Shown here piece by piece: positions 11,158 to 22,128 of a stretch of DNA of 64,000 bases. The stretch spans positions 279,760 through 343,759 of the forward strand of contig ML986621.1 in the NCBI GenBank assembly GCA_010094045.1, in the 5' to 3' direction. Every line of letters begins with the position of its first letter. Position 1 is the stretch's first letter. Source of the stretch: Lojkania enalia. Taxonomy: Eukaryota; Ascomycota; Dothideomycetes; Pleosporales. Both the position numbers and the translations under genes were made by a program. Below the pieces are notes generated by a model. The model was not told the DNA's origin and searched no databases. It worked only from the letters and a program-made list of their open reading frames with translations.

Positions 11158-11720
11158 TGTGAGCCGGGTTTATGAGTGAGTAAAGGATGTCTAGGTGAGT
11201 TTTGCGTTGTGAAAGTTCTAAAACGAGTTCTGTGGAGCAAGAGGTTGAGGTTTCTCTTATGTTGGAAGAGGAAGGCAGATCTCCCCACCAGGGCACTGCG
11301 CACCGTTTGGCGCGACGTCAGAGCTAACCTGAAATGAAGCACGGAAGCTTCGAGAACAATCGAAGGCCATTGGCTCGAATACGCAACGCCCCATTATCAA
11401 CGCTTTGCACAGTTGTCTTATCTCTTCGATTTTGGTATGTATGTCTACGAATCTTGGCTTCGGCGTGCTACGCAAATGATAAAAATTCATGCTATTTTCC
11501 GCCAAAATGCTGGGTAACTCGCACACCAAACTCCACCTGTGCGCCATTCCTAAACGCCAGTTCAACAGGCTGTTTGCCGTATGCTACATGAAGACAGCAA
11601 TATCCATATAATTCACAACCCATCGCTTGTCAACAATTACTGACTAACACGGACACATGACGCTAGTCGCCAGAGGTAGTGCGCTGCGCCGATTGGGAGT
11701 ATTAGAATCCAGTCACCACC
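11158..11720. other. Promoter region of the J-protein gene and 3' flank of CBF5
   Basis: Spacer between two genes on the same strand. Apart from the heat-shock element at 11344-11356 no other feature is supported. Short open frames on both strands here are unremarkable. Confidence 0.5.
11344..11356. promoter_or_regulatory. Heat-shock element (perfect three-unit HSE)
   Basis: The 13 bases GAAGCTTCGAGAA match the Hsf1 site GAAnnTTCnnGAA exactly: three inverted units, which is the minimum for one Hsf1 trimer. It lies about 190 bases upstream of the J-protein start codon. Sis1-type J-proteins are known core Hsf1 targets in yeast. The link here is inference from sequence and position. Confidence 0.75.
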
Positions 11721-13411
11721 TTAATCACTATCGCTGTCTTCGGCCTTGCTCTTTTTTGCCTTCTTAGCTTCCTTTTCCGCCTTCTTCTTTTCTTTCTTTT
11801 CCTTTTTCTTTCGCTTTCGTTCCGCCTCGTCTTCTGCGCCCTCGTCACCGCGACTCTTCCGTTTCTTGGACTTCTCGGAAACTTCAGCGACCATAGTAGC
11901 GCCTGCTTCTGCCTCTTCCTGTGTCGTGATGCCAACCGACGGGGTTGCAAGAGTGGCGGCGACCTCAACCGCTGACGTAGTTTCAGTCATTGTGACATCT
12001 CCAGGAGTGGCAGTAACGTTGTAATCCTTATATTCCGTGTTCCACTTTGCGGGAGTTTTCTCATTTGGTCGGCCGAATTTCTCCATCAAATGTTAGTAAA
12101 GGCATGACTAAAAAATATGATAGAACTAACATCAAGCTGACCACTCTCTTTCATTTTTTTCTTCTCAACAGCAACGGGACCCATACCCCATCGCCTTGGG
12201 TACAAGTCACGTTCCATAATGCACCGTTTCACTTTTGCAACAACGCCATGGTCACATGATGACATCTCGACTGCCGACATTTGCGCATAGGCGAGCGCAA
12301 TAGCTTCACCCTTCGTGGTCATGAGCACCACTTCGTCATGCACTTCAATACCCTTTTCTGTAGGTGTATTAGCCAATATATGGTAGTGTAAGGGGGGTAC
12401 CCACCAAAGCGGAGAAGACCCGGAATCATGAGCTTTGCACCATAGCAGATGGCGTTGACTGAACTATCCTTGACAACAATGCGTTTGTACGACGTGAGGA
12501 GAGTCTCAAGAGGTGCGATGACCTGGCGCAGGTAGCTCTCGTCCCGGTTGTTATCTTGGAGCCACTGGGCATCGAGAACATCATGCAATGTAACCATTCC
12601 CTTGGACTCGTCCATTGCTCCACTCCTAACTCGGCGGAGTTCCTGCATGTGAGCACCGACGCCAAGTAGTAATCCTAAGTGCACACATAATGTTCGGATA
12701 TAAGTTCCAGCTTCACAGCTAACCCAGAAGACGCCCAGTTGTCGTTCATTATCAAACTCGTAGAGCTTGCTCTCATGGATTGTTCGGATGCGGAGTTGTC
12801 GCTTCACGGCAGAAATGAGCGGCGGTCGCTGGAACAATGCGCCAGTGAGTGTCTCCAAGGCGCGCGCAAATTGCGCTTCTCCTCCGGGAAGCTTGTCGTG
12901 GAGTCGAATCACGCAAACATATTCCTTTCCGGCTCCTTGCTGAGATTTGACAAGACGAGTAGCGCGATCAATGCAGACAATAAGACAACCGGTAACTTTG
13001 GGGTCAAGGGTTCCGCTATGCCCCGTCTTCTCGACTCTAAAATGCGTATCAGTATTTGCACCTATTCGGAAGAATGAAACTATAGGACCTACCTCAAAAT
13101 TCGTTTGATCCATGCTACAACTTCGTGGCTGGAGGGATTTGAGGGCTTGTCCAAGTTGATCACACCAGAACTAATGTAGGATTTCAGGTCACGCGAATGA
13201 GGAGCGCATCCGTGAGGAATCGGTGTAAAGTGGGCTGTGCGAACGAGCACTGTTTGAGATTTAGCTACAAAAGTACTTAGTATAGCTATGGTAGGAGCTT
13301 CGTACAGTCGCTGTAGTTCTTCAGAAGCAGTGGCCAGTCGCTGGTGTCGATAGCCGGTGCAGAGGCCTGCGGCTTAAGGGTATAGATGGGATCGGTCGCT
13401 ACGAGAGCCAT
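11721..13411 (-). CDS. CBF5: H/ACA snoRNP pseudouridine synthase Cbf5 (dyskerin)
   Basis: Five exons, complement(join(11721..12080,12131..12357,12405..13036,13093..13249,13306..13411)), 493 residues (yeast Cbf5 has 483). It is the catalytic subunit of the nucleolar H/ACA particles, guided by snoRNAs to turn uridine into pseudouridine in rRNA. Visible: the N-terminal dyskerin segment with [18 protein letters not shown]; the TruB catalytic motif [11 protein letters not shown] with the catalytic Asp near residue 99; the C-terminal PUA domain (about 290-375); the [15 protein letters not shown] signature; and a Lys/Glu-rich tail ending in Asp/Ser, typical of fungal Cbf5. All four introns (47-56 nt) keep phase. 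The last has an unusual GAG acceptor behind an ACTAAC branch, supported by the conserved sequence on both sides. Confidence 0.95.
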
Positions 13412-16400
13412 GGCAGCGGGCAATATGTGTGTCGTTGATGCTGCTGCAATTGACGAGGCGGGCGACTTTTCGTTGTGACTTTTTGGACGAGAAATTTCGA
13501 GTTTAGCTTTCCGGTCCGATTATTTATCCGTCTAGGCGCCGAGACTCCAACGCAAAGTCTATCACGTGTCAGCTCAGTCTCAACCTCTTCTAATAGGTAG
13601 GAAACGCACCGGAAATGAAAGCGTATCGCTATCGTACAGTTAAGATAGTTAATTCAATAGACTCACCAATCCTTAATCCGTAGATGACTGCGACTAGATA
13701 TTCCCTTATAAATTTTCACCATTTCCACGGTTCGCAACGACCTTCTGTCTGCAACGTTCTTCGGTGTCAGCTATCATTACCTAGCTACTAACATGGCAAT
13801 ATAGCCGCGAACGGCGTATAGGTTTACATGACAGCATCAGTTCCATTAACTATACCTCATTATACTTTTAACAAAAACTTAAACACCGGATCAACACGAT
13901 GACTTGGGCAAAACAAGAGTGTGAATGCTGAAGATGCTTTTTCTCAAAAATACGGGAAGTAAACAGAATACAATTCTGTAACATCTTACAGTACGACAAT
14001 TTCCAATCTACCACGCCTATTAATATGATAGAAAGCAGTTTCACGTCAATACTTTTATCCAGTTGGATTAATCCAGAAACAGAAATTAGGTCCTAGTCTA
14101 ATACGGATTTGTCTAACTTGGTTATCATCCTGTTGCACCTAGAAGTACTACAAATGCTTAATAGTTTTTCTCCATTGGAAATAACCCAATTGTGCCTATT
14201 TAGCTATCATCCAATTAAGTTTCCGTTTCATGGATCCACAAGTGAAACCAATCATTGTATAATAAGGCATTAGCTTAGAGTCCAAAAGCTAACAAATATA
14301 CATTATTCGCCTCGCCAAGTCGTGTCAATCTCCAGCCGGGCGATCATTGTAGCTAGATCGAACAGTGCAACACTGTCAGCATCTAGGTATTTCCTTAGAG
14401 ATTACAGCGTCTCAGAAGCGACCGACCACGACGCGAGCGTGATCAACAAGCACGAGTCAATTTCCATTCCAAGACTAATAAGTTTCTTTTCACAGTAGCT
14501 AGACGCATTTAATGCCTTATCATATAGCCATGGTATAGCCTCCTTATTTTCCGGGTTTCTATTTGTTATTATGGTGCTGTCATTCGGGGGAAATCGATCG
14601 AGCATGTAGTAAGATAGATTTTTTCGAATATAATTCATATAGGAATGGCGTCGGAGCCCCAATATCATATATCGTCGCATTGTTAGCGGTGGGGAGATTA
14701 CGAATGATAATTGCCGGTTTTAGAGTTGTTTTCGACGTTTGTCATTCTATGTAAGTGAGTATGGTATGACTAACCGCGATTGAGGGCCAAGATACAGCAG
14801 CTAGATAATTGAGCACAGATGCCTATGTGGCTTCTAATCGACTGCTAGGCGTGATCTTTGCAGGAAGATCCGACATAGACAACCTGTTCGACCACGGCAT
14901 GGCGACCATAGAATTTGCACGGATCGACTGCGTGGACATAGTATATACAACCACATACGGCATACTTCTCTATAAGACGGATGCACATGGTAATGTCGAT
15001 TTCTAGAAGAGCGGCGCGGAGATGAAAGATGGAAAAGAATGCTTTAAATACATACATAAATGCTGAGGAACTAACGTCTAACAGAAGGCAACAGATAACG
15101 TGATGATAAGGAGAGAATTACGCAAGCCGAAATAGTGTGCCACGGCATAGAGAAATATATGAAGTGAGCCGTGGGGTTACAAGGCAACAGACAGTACGGA
15201 GTCCGCAGTCATAGTCCGTATCGCGAGGACATCGGTTCAGGCATACAGTTGTCGATAGCCGCTACTGGTCGGCTTACATCATTAGAGAGCACCGGTTCGT
15301 AATATAGCAACTGCACTCCTACTCCTTCAAGCCGTTCAGTTGGCGATGGGCGCCGAATCATATCCACCCAGCAGTGGCCGCGGACAGGCAGTAGCAGCAT
15401 GCCTGGTGCTGAGTAGCCATTCTCAAATGAGATACGGGCAAATCAGAATACAAAGTCCACGCTCGTATAAAGTGAACTGTTTCAAACGGATGGTGGCGGT
15501 GCTTCGACACTGGCCTATTGTGGAGGGTGGGTAGCTCGTCAGCTGGAACGGCCCAGAAGATCGTCGACGCGCACGAGCAAGGCCTTAAAATCAATCACGG
15601 AGGACTCGTCAGCGCGCATGACTCTTAGAAGGAATAATAAGTATATGAACCCATGGGGCGGATCCGGACAGACTCCCAACATGTAGTGAATAGATACTCA
15701 CGAGCAAAGGTTTCCGGAGAGTTGGAGGCATATAGGGATCAAGGCAATTTAAAAGGCAAGGGACGCATGAAAAGTTGATGATATGATTGATGTACGGTGC
15801 GTGTGACGTCGAGAAAAACCCTCGCGGCTTGTTGCCATTTTCAGGTTCCTCTCTTAACAAGGGACCATCGTAAGATATTGTCTTCGAACATGAACACGGC
15901 AAAACTGTAAACCACATCAGATATGCTTTATTATCCTTTAGCAAAGATGGCGAGGCATCGCGCGACAGTACCAAACGGTGTGGAGGAAGAGACGAAGCAG
16001 GCGACAGGGTGTTCCACGAACATCAGCCCTAAAGGGCTCGGCAACGCTCAGCCCGCCACTCCTCCTTCGCCTTTCCGTTTTCTTGCGGTTACCTCAAACT
16101 GACCAATCTCTTTTCGAGGGAAGAATTTCCATAGTCAGTGGCGTTAGAAATCGGAAGCATCCGAGCGCTCAGACACATTGTTTCAGACAAAAATAATAGC
16201 CGATTACTAATTCGGGAGATACATGGAGGTCTCATATACTACGCACATTCGCAGAACCGACAAGTTTCTTACGTATCAACCGCGCAATCCCATTCTTGAT
16301 ACCAGTCTAAGCTATTTCGGTTAGAGGATGTCTAAACGGGGTATTTCTGTGACGGTGTATTGTGTGCCTCAATTCCGAGTCGGATCCAGCGGAATGACAA

Positions 16401-17277
16401 GCGATCCATATTAAGACCGGAGCTCAGCTGGATCAATTTATTGATTCTGCTATCCCGGTGACCGAGCACTTGGATCCATGACGAACGGATCTACCATCTT
16501 CCGGCGTATAGACCTTTGCCTTGACTGATCCTACAATTTTAACAACTCGTTAAGCATACTCAAAGTGTGGCGTAGGTCCTGTCAATGTCAGTGTTCGATT
16601 CTGAACTTCGAATGCCGGTTTTCTATGCTTCTATTATAAAGTAAATTACATCTCAATCCCGAATTATATCGAGTTTGGTTTTATGTGCTCAATACTTTCT
16701 TTGTCTTCCAGCACTAAAGCGCTTGGTCAGATATCTTCCTAAGCGCTCAACTACTTAATCACCTTAATATAACGGGTTGGTAAATGCTACAGTATTTTGT
16801 AGGCGGAAATTCACTTAAGTAAAGGAGGAGAATTTGGACCTTTTTCTTTGTGTGTTCGTTAGATGTACTTCACTCAAATTCAGGAGTTATCTTTCTGCGA
16901 TAGAATCTTTCTTTTATCGAATCAAGGTTTACTTAAACAAATAGCAAAAAGGCTCTTGTTTTAGTTACGTCCCTCGTCACAATTTTATGGGCTTGTGTGC
17001 GTCATCTTCATCATCACCATTATATGATGGTGAATCTCATTACGCTAAATTCCCGCCTCCTAATCATAAACGTGCAACTCTGTTTCACTTTCACCACCTT
17101 TTCTACCCATCTCCCCTAAGCCTAATCTATAAATCCACAACCTTCCTCGCTATAACTTCATTTTTTCTCATTCCAACAACACCACTCTTGCAATTGCAAC
17201 CCCGACTCCAACGACAACAAGTCTTTACCGTTCTACAAACAACGTCACTAAATATATCCTAGTCCATACCGTTCGAA
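13412..17277. other. Long gene-poor, AT-rich region
   Basis: About 3.9 kb without a convincing gene, bounded by CBF5 (minus) and the small nuclear protein gene (plus). Some short translations on the minus strand (14402-14680 and around 15500-15600) have protein-like stretches such as SVIDFKALLVRVDDLLGR, but they are cut by stops within tens of codons. They could be remnants of decayed genes; none could be assigned to a family. The last 300 bases are CT-rich and are probably the leader of the 17278 gene. Confidence 0.5.
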
Positions 17278-18003
17278 ATGCCGCCAAAGAAGAAGACTGC
17301 CGCTTCCACCGGGAGCGACGAGGCTGGTGACAAGGTACCTTCACCTGCCCTTCGTCCATACCACCTACCTTTTCTTACATTTAGCAGTCATTTCGATGGA
17401 CAGCCGAGTATGATCTCAAGGTACGTTAAAAAAAAAAAAATCATCGTATCATGTACCCGTCCATAACTAACCATCCCATATTTAACACGCTATCCATTCT
17501 CATCGCTAGAGGGGATTAACTGATATGATCTAGCTTCTCTACCTCCTTAGCATCCCGCGCACTATTGGCGCAAAGGAGCACGTCGAGATCGCCGTCACCA
17601 TCCCGGGTATGTACCAGCCCAAGCACCGAGCCTCACCCTACCATGCAATCTGCAACATACTAACAGCGACATAGGCGCCACTCCCGGCGGAGTCCGCAAT
17701 CGTGCTTGGAAGATCAAAGTCGACCACAAGAGGGCGTATGAGGAAGCCGGCATCTCGATGCCTGGCGGCTCTAGCGTCTCTCGAGTTGCATCCAAGTCTG
17801 AGGCTCACGATGCTTCTTCACCGGGCAAGAAGCCCCCCACCGCCGGCGGTAGAGGCAAGAAGCGCTCAGCCAAGGACCTTGACACCGCCGAGGACAATGA
17901 CGGCGAGAACATCTTCAAGAAGCCCAAGACGAACATCAACGCCGAGCAAAGTAGCGCGGATATCAGCATCAAGGAAGAAGACGCCGATGAGAACCCCTTT
18001 TGA
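17278..18003 (+). CDS. Hypothetical small basic nuclear protein with a short SANT-like start
   Basis: Four exons, join(17278..17334,17388..17420,17534..17606,17675..18003), 163 residues; phase is kept at every junction. Exon 2 is a 33-nt micro-exon (or 36 nt if a TAG acceptor three bases earlier is used). Residues 20-75 (FRWTAEYDLK, LLYLLSIPRTIG, then AWKIKVDHKRAYEEAG) recall the layout of fungal Myb/SANT-like small proteins, with an aromatic-rich first helix and a Trp in the last, but the domain is degenerate and I do not name a family. The tail holds GKK, KKR and KKPK basic clusters (nuclear localisation likely) and an acidic end with an IKEE motif that could accept SUMO. The function is unknown. 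Confidence 0.65.
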
Positions 18004-18436
18004 GCGTCTGCGCTGTGGGTCTGTAGGATTCTCTGGGCGTGAACGATATATTCGGTACCACATGCGGTTTCACGATTGCGTTTCACATCTGCACTTGACT
18101 GAACGGGGAAGGCCCGACTAGGGTTCTGGGTTGGGTATCCGGGCTAGGAGTCTGATGGCTTGCTTTACTTGGCTTTCATGGTCTGTCGGAGAGAGATTTG
18201 AATGGAAGTAAATCTGGAGTTGGAGGCACTCTGTATACCTGAAGTACCGCCGTAATTTCATGGGCAGGGCATCATAAATTAAGGCACTGCTATGGAGTAG
18301 CTCATACCAATTCTCCTAGCAAATCCCAGTTTCTAGTCATCTGATTGTTTAAATTCCACACGCCAGACTTACCAAGTCTTGTGCCAGCGCCGGGAAATGC
18401 TTAAATACGCATGATAATCTAATTATCGAGTTTGCT
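18004..18436. other. Convergent 3' flanks of the nuclear protein gene and UFD1
   Basis: The stretch lies between the ends of two converging genes and should hold both transcription ends. No gene is seen. Confidence 0.5.
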
Positions 18437-19631
18437 TCATTTGTCGCCCTTCTTTTTCCGCAAAGTCTGTCCTTGTCCTTCGAAGTTTTTGGAGCTGTCC
18501 CTACTTTCTTCGCCCTCCTTGCCCTTGACAGGCTTGATCTCGTACCCAAAGAATAGTTTCCCTGGAGCTAACCGAAGCGGTTGAGGACCATTGGTCCTCC
18601 GTATTGTGGGCGGCGGGGTATTTGTTGACAGTCCAGCAACAGGCGTGTTTGCCTGCGGTGTGGGTGCTTTGCTCCCGCGTTTTGAACTTAGCTTATGTCC
18701 TGCAGTAAGGAAATTCGAAGATGTTGCTTTAGATCCGGAGGCTGCAGTTGACGATGAAGGAGCAATCGCAGCATAATTGATGGCTTGTGCCATGGTCCCA
18801 TGAGAAAGAAGGGTGCCACCCTTTCCGGCCAACACACCTTTGCCGCTTTGAGGAGTGCTAGTTCCGCTTGTCCGTTCCGGCTCCTTGTACCCTACTGGCG
18901 GTGCGAAGTCGACTGAAAGATCAGTTTCTAATGTGCATATCGCTCTGCTCGGATGTTCAGGCTTGGCCTCTAGCACTGCTATGCTGTAAACATTGTCGTT
19001 ATATGCAAATGTAAATACATCACCGGTGGTAAGACATGAGAAGTTCCGGAATGCGTTCTCAAGGACGGCCTTTGGGTCTGATATCTCGAGGAAGGACGGG
19101 TCTTGGGGTTGCAGCTTGATGAAGGTTCCGAGCGGGATATCGGTCGACTTAACTTGTAGTAGATCACCGGGTTCGAGTTGCAAAGTCTGCATCAGCTGAG
19201 TAGAATCCATGTTAGCATGATGGTAGAGAATAGCGGAAAGACCAACCTACCCAATATGGGAGATAGATCTTGCCCTCCTCTGCTATGAATTCCAGCACAC
19301 CAGCATGTGTTTTCTTTCCGTCCTTCGCACCGTTGATGAGCTCAAAGAGCATAGGATATGTAATGTGTAGCCGCGTAAGCTTATCCAGGGCGCTAGGGGG
19401 TAGGAACACCTTGCCGCCATGATTTGCCTCTTCGCGGTCGGGTCCGGGCAGCATAGCGATGGGGTAGCAGCGGAAATATTCGTCAAAGCGGCGCGGAGCG
19501 CCTCCTCGGCGTAGAATCGCCTGCTGGTACATGGCCATAGGGTCGTCTTCGTCGTAGAAGTTGGGGTTGAACTGCGCCTGTGAACTTGTATTCCGAGGCG
19601 GAAATGGTGGGGTTCTGGAGCCGCTTACCAT
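18437..19631 (-). CDS. UFD1: Ubiquitin fusion degradation protein Ufd1
   Basis: Two exons, complement(join(18437..19195,19251..19631)), 379 residues. Ufd1 pairs with Npl4 and the AAA ATPase Cdc48 to pull ubiquitinated clients out of membranes and complexes (ERAD and nuclear quality control). The double-psi barrel UT3 domain starts at FDEYFRCYPIAMLPG and runs through GGKVFLPPSALDKL, ITYPMLFEL, VLEFIAEEGKIYLPYW and, across the intron, LMQTLQLEPGDLLQVKST. A Ser/Thr/Gly-rich linker and a basic C-terminus follow, where Cdc48 and Npl4 bind. The intron has GTAGGT, a GCTAAC branch and CAG. The start is the less certain part: the ATG at 19631 is followed at once by GTAAGC, a good donor, so a 5' intron right after the start codon is possible. 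Confidence 0.92.
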
Positions 19632-20811
19632 TTTGAGTGGGGTGTAATTTTCCAACCCTATCTGTGAATGCGTAAGACACGTTGGGCTACAGACGTTGAG
19701 AGGTGAAAGGAGAAAAAGCGGTGAAATCGCCGTCAAAAAGTGAATGTTCGATAGCGGTCGCGATGAGGCCAAATGACGCTTCTCATGGTGCTAGGTAGCT
19801 AGCTCTCCGGCCGGCTGTATGAGCCGTTTGCGCAGGCTTGGCAGGTCGGCGTCAGAGCGGGGAGCAAGCGGAATTGATGTGCTATTTTCTCTCACGGTTA
19901 TCGAATACACCTTCCTAGGGAACGAAACAGTCGGGCACCACGATGAAGTTGTCATCTAGCGCTTTAAAATACTGTCTCGCTTTTCTCCTCTACCTATTAT
20001 AAAGGTACACGGTGAATGTCCCAATACAGTTATTGCGCAACTTATGTCTAGGGATTCCTTTTCTATACAAGCTATATTCCTAGATAGCTATGATAGGAAC
20101 TAGGAACATGCATGTACTTAGGAAATATGCTCGACGCACTACCTACTATAAAACAATCCAGTTTTTTTTAACAAGTATACACTTAGTTTGGGAGGTCCTA
20201 AAAAAGGGGACAAAGAAACGTCAAGCGTCGAATTAGCTACTCAGGATTGGAAGGTTATCAGATAAGACCTGAGTAAGTACTAGGGCTGGCTGCGAAGGGA
20301 AGGCGATGAGGTGTCCGAGCTACAGTTTAGCACCATAAGCTCCGCCGCGAGAATTAATTATGATGTGAACTGTTGGCGCCTTGGCAGTAATTGGTCATAT
20401 CTTAGTCAGTAGACCTCTCATCCTACACAATTGACGTAAGCTTTCGGGTCAATCGGTTCATGCTCGTCCCTCACACCAGCTGGTCTGCCTGCCTACCTAC
20501 CTACCTACCTACCTACCTGCCTGCCTGCCTGCCTGCCTGCCTGTCTGGACTAATTCGACGCCTCGTTTGTCAGTAAGCGGTTTTCCCGCATTTGGAGTCC
20601 TTCCAAGACAGAAGGCGTCGTTTCGCTCGGGGATAAGAGCAATACTTTCGCAAATACCTTGAACTAATCTAGATTTTCGATATATCTATATAAAATACCT
20701 TATAGGTTATATTAGATATCGATTACGTTTACTTTCCTCAACCGTAGCACCACTCGAGCCCATTCACCTAGACCTTTTCCCGTGCTGCGGGTGATATCGA
20801 CACACCCAGAC
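19632..20811. other. Shared divergent promoter region of UFD1 and LIN1
   Basis: About 1.2 kb between two divergent housekeeping genes. It contains a striking tetranucleotide repeat (20485-20544) and AT-rich stretches. No gene is supported. Confidence 0.5.
20485..20544. repeat. Mixed CTGC/CTAC tetranucleotide repeat
   Basis: About 60 bases of four-base units: CTGC twice, then about six CTAC, then about six CTGC, then CTGT. The block pattern shows that one base change spread through part of a single microsatellite. It lies in the promoter region between UFD1 and LIN1. Confidence 0.95.
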
Positions 20812-22128
20812 ATGACTAGTTCTAGCAATGCCCGTCCAAAGCGCGCCGCTGACCACTTCGCGCGAACTAACCATTTTGATTTTGATGAGCCGTCCGCAAA
20901 GAAACCCCGCTTCGATCCCCGTAACCCTTCCACTCTTGCCCCCGACACCGAGGAAAATGACCCTGTCCTAGACGCAGACGAGATCGGAAAGCGCGTCGGA
21001 ATCAAGCGTAACGCGGTGAACATCGATGGTTATGATTCAGACAGTTCAATAGAGAACTTCGACGCCCGCGCTGACGCAAAGTCCAAGGGAGCCGCAGCGA
21101 AGGCAAAGACAAAAGCAGACGAAGATGACGAGGACATGTTCGCTGAGGAAGAAGAAGCGGATCCGGGCGGTGATGGGGACTATCTTCGCCGCGAAGGCAA
21201 GAAGAAAAAGCCCGTTCGCTTCTTGGAGGACCATGAGATTGAGGGCCAAGAGGAGTCTAGCAAAGGCGGTGGTCATGTTTCGGCTGACTTTGGGGCTGAC
21301 TCAAAATCAAGGATAGACGAAGCTGAGAGCAGCAGCGAAAGCGGCGATGATGAGGAACGAGATCGATTGGATCCGGAGATAGATGAGGAGTTGGGAGCCG
21401 GTAGTAAGAAAAGGCACGCGCCGAGGCTAGATGCATTTAACATGAAGGCCGAACAAGAGGAGGGACGATTCGACGAGGCTGGCAACTATGTTCGGAAGGC
21501 TTACGATCCTGATGCCGCACAAGATGTCTGGCTAGATGGTATCTCAAAGAAAGATATGAAGCGCGCGAAGGAGGCGAAAGTGGCGCAGGAAAGGCGGATC
21601 GCTGAGCAAAGGGATCGACAGCGAAAGGAAGATGCTATTCCCACGAGCGACGTCCTAGCTACCATGATCACCTATCTAGGAAAAGGCGAGACGCCAATGG
21701 AGGCGCTGCTGCGGTATGGCAAGTTGACCGAAAAGAAGACCACGAAGAGCTACAACAGGAACAAGAGGGCAAAGGCTCAAGATATAGAGGTCGATGAGGA
21801 TCCGAGTAAGAAAGCTGCCAGGGATAAGGCGATCAAGGTGATCGAGGATATCACTGAGTCCGCAAACCGACTTCAGGATCGCGGCATAGAGAATATCTAC
21901 GATGAACCACGCGAGTTGATTGTTCGCCACTACAAGCACGAGACCGGTGAAGAGTGGAAGGACCCGCCCAGGACCTGGGAGTACCGCTGGGTTGTTGCAC
22001 CTGAGCAGGTCCATGGACCCTACGATTCGCAGACGATGCAGGCCTGGCAGGACAGAGGTAGCTTTGAGGGTGGTGCAGAATTCCGAGCTGTTGGGGACTC
22101 TGAGTGGGTAGATGAAGCAGATTTTTAG
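20812..22128 (+). CDS. LIN1: U5 snRNP-associated GYF-domain protein (Lin1/CD2BP2-like)
   Basis: Single-exon protein of 438 residues. The C-terminal 65 residues form a GYF domain (WEYRW, HGPYD, MQAWQDRGSF), which binds proline-rich peptides. The whole layout fits yeast Lin1 and human CD2BP2/U5-52K, which hold immature U5 snRNP together with Prp6 and Prp8: a basic nuclear start (ARPKRAADHF and KKPRFDP), long acidic Glu/Asp stretches (about 95-200), the KKRHAPRLDAFNMK motif with EEGRFDEAGNYVRK, and a long charged helical part. The start at 20812 is preferred over an in-frame ATG ten codons upstream, because homologues start near this basic stretch. Confidence 0.9.
   Translation: MTSSSNARPKRAADHFARTNHFDFDEPSAKKPRFDPRNPSTLAPDTEENDPVLDADEIGKRVGIKRNAVNIDGYDSDSSIENFDARADAKSKGAAAKAKTKADEDDEDMFAEEEEADPGGDGDYLRREGKKKKPVRFLEDHEIEGQEESSKGGGHVSADFGADSKSRIDEAESSSESGDDEERDRLDPEIDEELGAGSKKRHAPRLDAFNMKAEQEEGRFDEAGNYVRKAYDPDAAQDVWLDGISKKDMKRAKEAKVAQERRIAEQRDRQRKEDAIPTSDVLATMITYLGKGETPMEALLRYGKLTEKKTTKSYNRNKRAKAQDIEVDEDPSKKAARDKAIKVIEDITESANRLQDRGIENIYDEPRELIVRHYKHETGEEWKDPPRTWEYRWVVAPEQVHGPYDSQTMQAWQDRGSFEGGAEFRAVGDSEWVDEADF

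Noticed and set aside
13600..16900. Possible transposon in the AT-rich block
   Set aside because: No terminal repeats, target-site duplications or transposase motifs could be seen by eye.
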